A DNA stretch of 8,457 bases from Thiotrichales bacterium (lineage in GTDB: Bacteria > Pseudomonadota > Gammaproteobacteria > Thiomicrospirales > Thiomicrospiraceae). The notes below the pieces were generated by a model that had not been told where the DNA came from, did no database searches, and saw only the letters and a list, made by a program, of their open reading frames with translations. The position numbers and the translations under genes are program-made. Positions 5,534-8,457 of the stretch are shown here, one piece after another (the first letter of the stretch is position 1; each line of letters starts with the position of its first letter). Location: contig JALVTA010000084.1 of assembly GCA_027036095.1 (NCBI GenBank), forward strand, positions 1 to 8,457, in the 5' to 3' direction.

Positions 5534-8184
5534 AAAGAATGCTCATCAACGCCACGCAGCCGGAAGAGGTCCGGGTTGCGCTGGTCGATGGCCAGAAGCT
5601 CTACGATCTGGATATCGAAACCCCCGGTCACCAGCAGAAGAAGGCCAACATCTACAAGGGCAAGGTCACCCGCATCGAGCCCAGTCTCGAAGCCGCTTTC
5701 GTCGACTACGGCGCCGAACGCCACGGCTTTCTGCCCTTCAAGGAAGTGGCCGAAGAACTCTTCCCCAACGGCCGGCGCGAGCCCGGCCTCTCCATCAGCG
5801 ATGTGCTCAAGGAAGGCCAGGAGCTCATCGTCCAGGTGCAGAAGGAAGAACGTGGCAACAAGGGTGCGGCACTGACCACCCAGATCACCCTCGCCGGACC
5901 CTACGTGGTCATGATGCCCAACAACCCCCGTGCCGGCGGCATCTCCCGCCGCATCGAGGGCGAAGACCGGGCCGAGCTGCGCGAAGCCCTGGCCAGCGTG
6001 GACGTACCGGAAGGCATGGGTCTGATCGTGCGCACCGCAGGCATCGGCAAGAGCTCGGAAGAGCTGCAGTGGAACGTGGACTATCTGGTGCAGCTGTGGG
6101 ACGCCATCCGGCAGGCCGCCGACAGCAAGCCGGCACCGTTTCTCATCTACCAGGAATCCGACATCATTACCCGCGCCATCCGCGACCACCTGCGTCAGGA
6201 CATCGGCGAGGTGCTCATCGACGACATGGAAGCCTTCCACCGGGCGCGTGACTTCGTACAGCACGTCATGCCCCAGTTCGTGGGCCGCATCAAGCCCTAT
6301 CAGGACAAGATTCCCCTGTTCACCCGCTTCCAGATCGAATCCCAGATCGAGACCGCCTTCCAGCGGGAGGTCACCCTGCCCTCCGGCGGCGTCATCGTCA
6401 TCGACATGACCGAGGCGCTGACCGCCATCGACATCAACTCCTCCCGCGCCACCAAGGGCGGCGACATCGAAGAGACCGCCTTCAACACCAACATGGAGGC
6501 GGCCGCCGAGATCGCCCGCCAGCTGCGACTGCGCGACCTGGGCGGGCTGATCGTCATCGACTTCATCGACATGCACTCCAACAAGCACCAGCGCGAGGTG
6601 GAAAACGCCCTGCGCGAAGCGGTCAAGCCCGACCGCGCCCGGGTGCAGATCGGCCGCATCTCCCGCTTCGGCCTGCTGGAAATGTCCCGCCAGCGGCTGC
6701 GTCCCTCCATCGAAGAGTCCACCCAGATCGTCTGCCCGCGCTGCCATGGCGTCGGCGTCATCCGCGGCGTGGAGTCCATGGGCCTGTCCATCCTGCGCCT
6801 GCTGGAAGAAGAAGCCATGAAGGAGAACACCAAGCGGGTCACCGTGCAACTGCCCGTGGACGTGGCCACCTTCCTGCTCAACGAAAAGCGTCCGCAGCTG
6901 ACCGCCATCGAACAGCGCTACAATCTGCATGTGCTCATCGTTCCCAACGAGCACCTGGAAACCCCTCACTACCTGATGGAGCGCATCCGCTACAACGACG
7001 AAGAGATCCGCGCGGCCAGCTACGCCCAGAAGACCGCGCCGGAAGTGGCCCTGCCCGAACCGCGTGAGGAAAACGCCACCCAGGCGGAAAAGGAAGCGCC
7101 GGTGGTCTCCAACATTCAGCCCAGCGAACCGCCTCCGCCGCCTGCGCCCAGACAGGAAAAGACACCCGCCGCGCCCGAAAAGCCCGGTCTGCTCACCCGC
7201 CTGTTCAAGGCCCTGTTCGGCCCCGTCGCCGAACCGGAAAAGGAAGAGAAGGAAGAAGAAAAGCCCCAGCGTCGGCGCTCCAGTCAGAACCGACGCAACG
7301 GCAACCGGCGCCGCCGTGGCGGTGGCAACCGCCGCCGCCGCAATGGACAGCGTGACCGCCGTCCTCAGAACGATCAGAATGAAGGCGGCCAGCCGCAGCA
7401 GCCGGCTGCCGAGACCGCCCGGCAGAACGACGCCGGTCGGAACGACAACGTGTCCGCCCAGCAGGCCGACCGTCAGGAAGCGGCCCATAGCGCCGCACCG
7501 GTGGAAGACAGGCCGGCTCCCCAGCCGGAGCCGACCCGGCAGGCGGACCATCCCGCGACCGAGGCTGCGCAGCCTGAGGAAACACCCGCACAGGACGCCA
7601 CTGCCGATATGGGTGAACAGGCACCCCGCAGCCGCAACAGTCGCCGCAGCTACCAGCGGCAGGGTCGCTACGCCATGCGTCGCCGCCGTGCCCCGCAGGG
7701 TGCCGAGTCCCTCACCGTAGAAGAGGTCATGGCCCAGGCGGCTGCCGACAACGAACCGGTCGCTGAACCCAAGAAGGTGCAGGTGCCCATGCTGCCGCTG
7801 GATGAAGCCGGTGAAGCACCGCAACGACACGAGGCATCCGCCTCCACACAGACCGAGCCGGCTGCGACTGTTGCCGAAGCAGTCGCCCAGGCGCCCGACG
7901 CGGCAGCGCAGGTAGCAGACGCGCCCACCGCCGAGACGGCAGCCACACAGCCCATCCCGGACAGCGGCGAAGGCGAAACGGCTCAGCCGCCTGCCGGGGA
8001 TGCCGAGAACTCCGGCACGGCCGAGACAAAAGTGGAAACACCGGCAACCCCTGCAACCACCGCGCAGCCTGTCGCCGCCGACACCTCGGACCGGGCCGAG
8101 CCCACAGCATCGACAGAGGCTGCTGAAGCGCCGCCGGAGTCGACCCCTGCTACCGAAGACAAGGCGGAAAAGTCAGCCTCCTGA
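5530..8184 (+). CDS. rne: Ribonuclease E
   Basis: RNase E is the essential endonuclease that processes rRNA and tRNA precursors and starts mRNA decay, normally on the inner membrane as the scaffold of the degradosome. The 884-residue protein starts MKRMLINATQPEEVRVALVD, nearly identical to E. coli. It has an S1 domain (about 36-118), 5'-sensor residues Arg168 and Thr169, catalytic Asp301 and Asp344, and the zinc-link CPRC (Cys402, Cys405). After about residue 515 the chain is low-complexity: a short amphipathic helix GLLTRLFKALFG (553-564) likely tethers it to the membrane, followed by an acidic patch, an arginine-rich RNA-binding stretch (about 581-612), a second one (700-720), a short hydrophobic motif VQVPMLPL (750-757) and an Ala/Glu/Pro/Thr tail. 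E. coli RNase E is 1061 residues, so the scaffold half is short. The ATG at 5530 is chosen over the in-frame ATG at 5473 because the conserved N-terminus starts there and AAGGA lies ten bases upstream. Confidence 0.98.
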   Translation: MKRMLINATQPEEVRVALVDGQKLYDLDIETPGHQQKKANIYKGKVTRIEPSLEAAFVDYGAERHGFLPFKEVAEELFPNGRREPGLSISDVLKEGQELIVQVQKEERGNKGAALTTQITLAGPYVVMMPNNPRAGGISRRIEGEDRAELREALASVDVPEGMGLIVRTAGIGKSSEELQWNVDYLVQLWDAIRQAADSKPAPFLIYQESDIITRAIRDHLRQDIGEVLIDDMEAFHRARDFVQHVMPQFVGRIKPYQDKIPLFTRFQIESQIETAFQREVTLPSGGVIVIDMTEALTAIDINSSRATKGGDIEETAFNTNMEAAAEIARQLRLRDLGGLIVIDFIDMHSNKHQREVENALREAVKPDRARVQIGRISRFGLLEMSRQRLRPSIEESTQIVCPRCHGVGVIRGVESMGLSILRLLEEEAMKENTKRVTVQLPVDVATFLLNEKRPQLTAIEQRYNLHVLIVPNEHLETPHYLMERIRYNDEEIRAASYAQKTAPEVALPEPREENATQAEKEAPVVSNIQPSEPPPPPAPRQEKTPAAPEKPGLLTRLFKALFGPVAEPEKEEKEEEKPQRRRSSQNRRNGNRRRRGGGNRRRRNGQRDRRPQNDQNEGGQPQQPAAETARQNDAGRNDNVSAQQADRQEAAHSAAPVEDRPAPQPEPTRQADHPATEAAQPEETPAQDATADMGEQAPRSRNSRRSYQRQGRYAMRRRRAPQGAESLTVEEVMAQAAADNEPVAEPKKVQVPMLPLDEAGEAPQRHEASASTQTEPAATVAEAVAQAPDAAAQVADAPTAETAATQPIPDSGEGETAQPPAGDAENSGTAETKVETPATPATTAQPVAADTSDRAEPTASTEAAEAPPESTPATEDKAEKSAS

Positions 8185-8208
8185 ACGGGTCTGACCCGAC
8201 GGCACGGC

Positions 8209-8240
8209 AAAACGGCCCCGCATGGGGCCGTTTTCTTTTT
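8209..8240 (+). terminator. Intrinsic terminator of rne
   Basis: A perfect 11-bp stem AAAACGGCCCC (8209-8219) / GGGGCCGTTTT (8224-8234) with a GCAT loop, followed by a T-rich run to 8239. It lies 24 bp after the rne stop. The A-tract on the left side gives four U on the opposite strand, so it may also weakly stop transcripts arriving from the transposase. A small 5-bp hairpin (CGGGT/ACCCG, 8186-8198) sits between the stop and the terminator. Confidence 0.93.
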
Positions 8241-8336
8241 CAGCGCACCCGTTGCTTGCCGTGTAAGTCCCCCCACATATAACCGGCATTTTTCCGGCAT
8301 GCCACCTGCGCGGTCGGCAGCGGACCTGGCAAAAAT

Positions 8337-8361
8337 GGGTTCATCGTAGATTTCCGGGGAA
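8337..8361. repeat. Probable terminal inverted repeat of an insertion sequence
   Basis: The sequence from GGGTTCATCG to about 8361 covers the last codons and stop of the transposase. In ISL3-family elements the transposase commonly ends inside or next to the terminal repeat, with a final FPGN-R motif encoded by it; the layout here matches. The other end is outside the window, so neither the repeat nor the 8-bp target duplication expected for this family can be confirmed. Confidence 0.35.
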
Positions 8362-8457
8362 AGCAGCCCGAATCTTCAGGAAGAAGTACTCCATATCCCG
8401 GAAGCCATAAGCCATGCGCTTGATCACCTTGATCTTGTTGTTGATCCCCTCCAGCAC
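8341..8457 (-). mobile_element. ISL3-like transposase, C-terminal 38 residues (cut by window edge)
   Basis: The frame enters from the right edge and ends at a TGA (8341-8343). Its 38 residues read LEGINNKIKVIKRMAYGFRD, then MEYFFLKIRAAFPGNLR. The NNKIKxIKRxAYGxRxxEYF pattern is the conserved C-terminal end of ISL3-type DDE transposases, where the last catalytic glutamate lies in LEG. The fragment itself shows no damage, but whether the whole gene is intact cannot be seen. It converges on rne, about 155 bp from the rne stop and beyond the rne terminator. Confidence 0.8.

Noticed and set aside
5317..7830. A very long open frame (837 codons) on the minus strand opposite rne
   Set aside because: It mirrors the conserved RNase E catalytic domain, resembles no family, and is explained by GC-rich codon third positions that suppress antisense stops.
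8283..8300. Short direct repeat CCGGCAT separated by four T, near the insertion-sequence end
   Set aside because: Only 7 bp, not positioned as a target duplication at the element's edge, and likely chance.

Overview
The window is a stretch of GC-rich bacterial chromosome, almost certainly gammaproteobacterial. The protein sequences point this way: the RNase E catalytic half is very close to the E. coli and Pseudomonas type, the ribosomal protein L32 is the cysteine-free gammaproteobacterial form, and the gene order (rne / rluC / maf / yceD-rpmF-plsX-fabH) is the classic one of that class. A phosphatase gene of the HAD superfamily sits next to rluC, as in pseudomonads and unlike enteric bacteria. 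I cannot place the genus from sequence alone.

Layout. Positions 1-2730 hold a leftward operon read yceD - rpmF - plsX - fabH. It couples 23S rRNA/50S assembly (YceD, L32) to phospholipid and fatty-acid initiation (PlsX, FabH); fabH runs off the left edge a few codons before its end. A 58-bp gap (2731-2788) carries an extended -10 promoter for this operon and separates it from the rightward gene maf/yceF (2789-3379). The maf 3' end overlaps the 3' end of a leftward HAD phosphatase gene (3340-4026), which in turn overlaps the end of leftward rluC (3993-4958).

Between rluC and rightward rne lies a 571-bp region without a convincing gene. It holds overlapping divergent promoters near 5010-5056 and then a leader of about 470 nt with several stable-looking hairpins upstream of rne (5530-8184). 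This fits the known feedback control of RNase E on its own mRNA. rne ends at a strong intrinsic terminator (8209-8240). About 100 bp beyond it, at the right edge, is the 3' end of a leftward transposase resembling the ISL3 family, probably with the terminal inverted repeat of the insertion sequence.

How the genes work together. RNase E processes rRNA and degrades mRNA, RluC makes pseudouridines in 23S rRNA, YceD supports 23S rRNA accumulation, and L32 is a 50S protein, so four of the eight chromosomal genes serve ribosome synthesis or RNA metabolism. PlsX and FabH start phospholipid and fatty-acid synthesis. Maf (YceF type) is a nucleotide house-cleaning pyrophosphatase, and the HAD protein is a small-molecule phosphatase of unknown substrate. 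I found no undescribed system. The points most worth a second look are the structured rne leader with a small upstream reading frame that overlaps the rne start, the shortened and reorganised RNase E tail, and the insertion-sequence boundary just behind rne.
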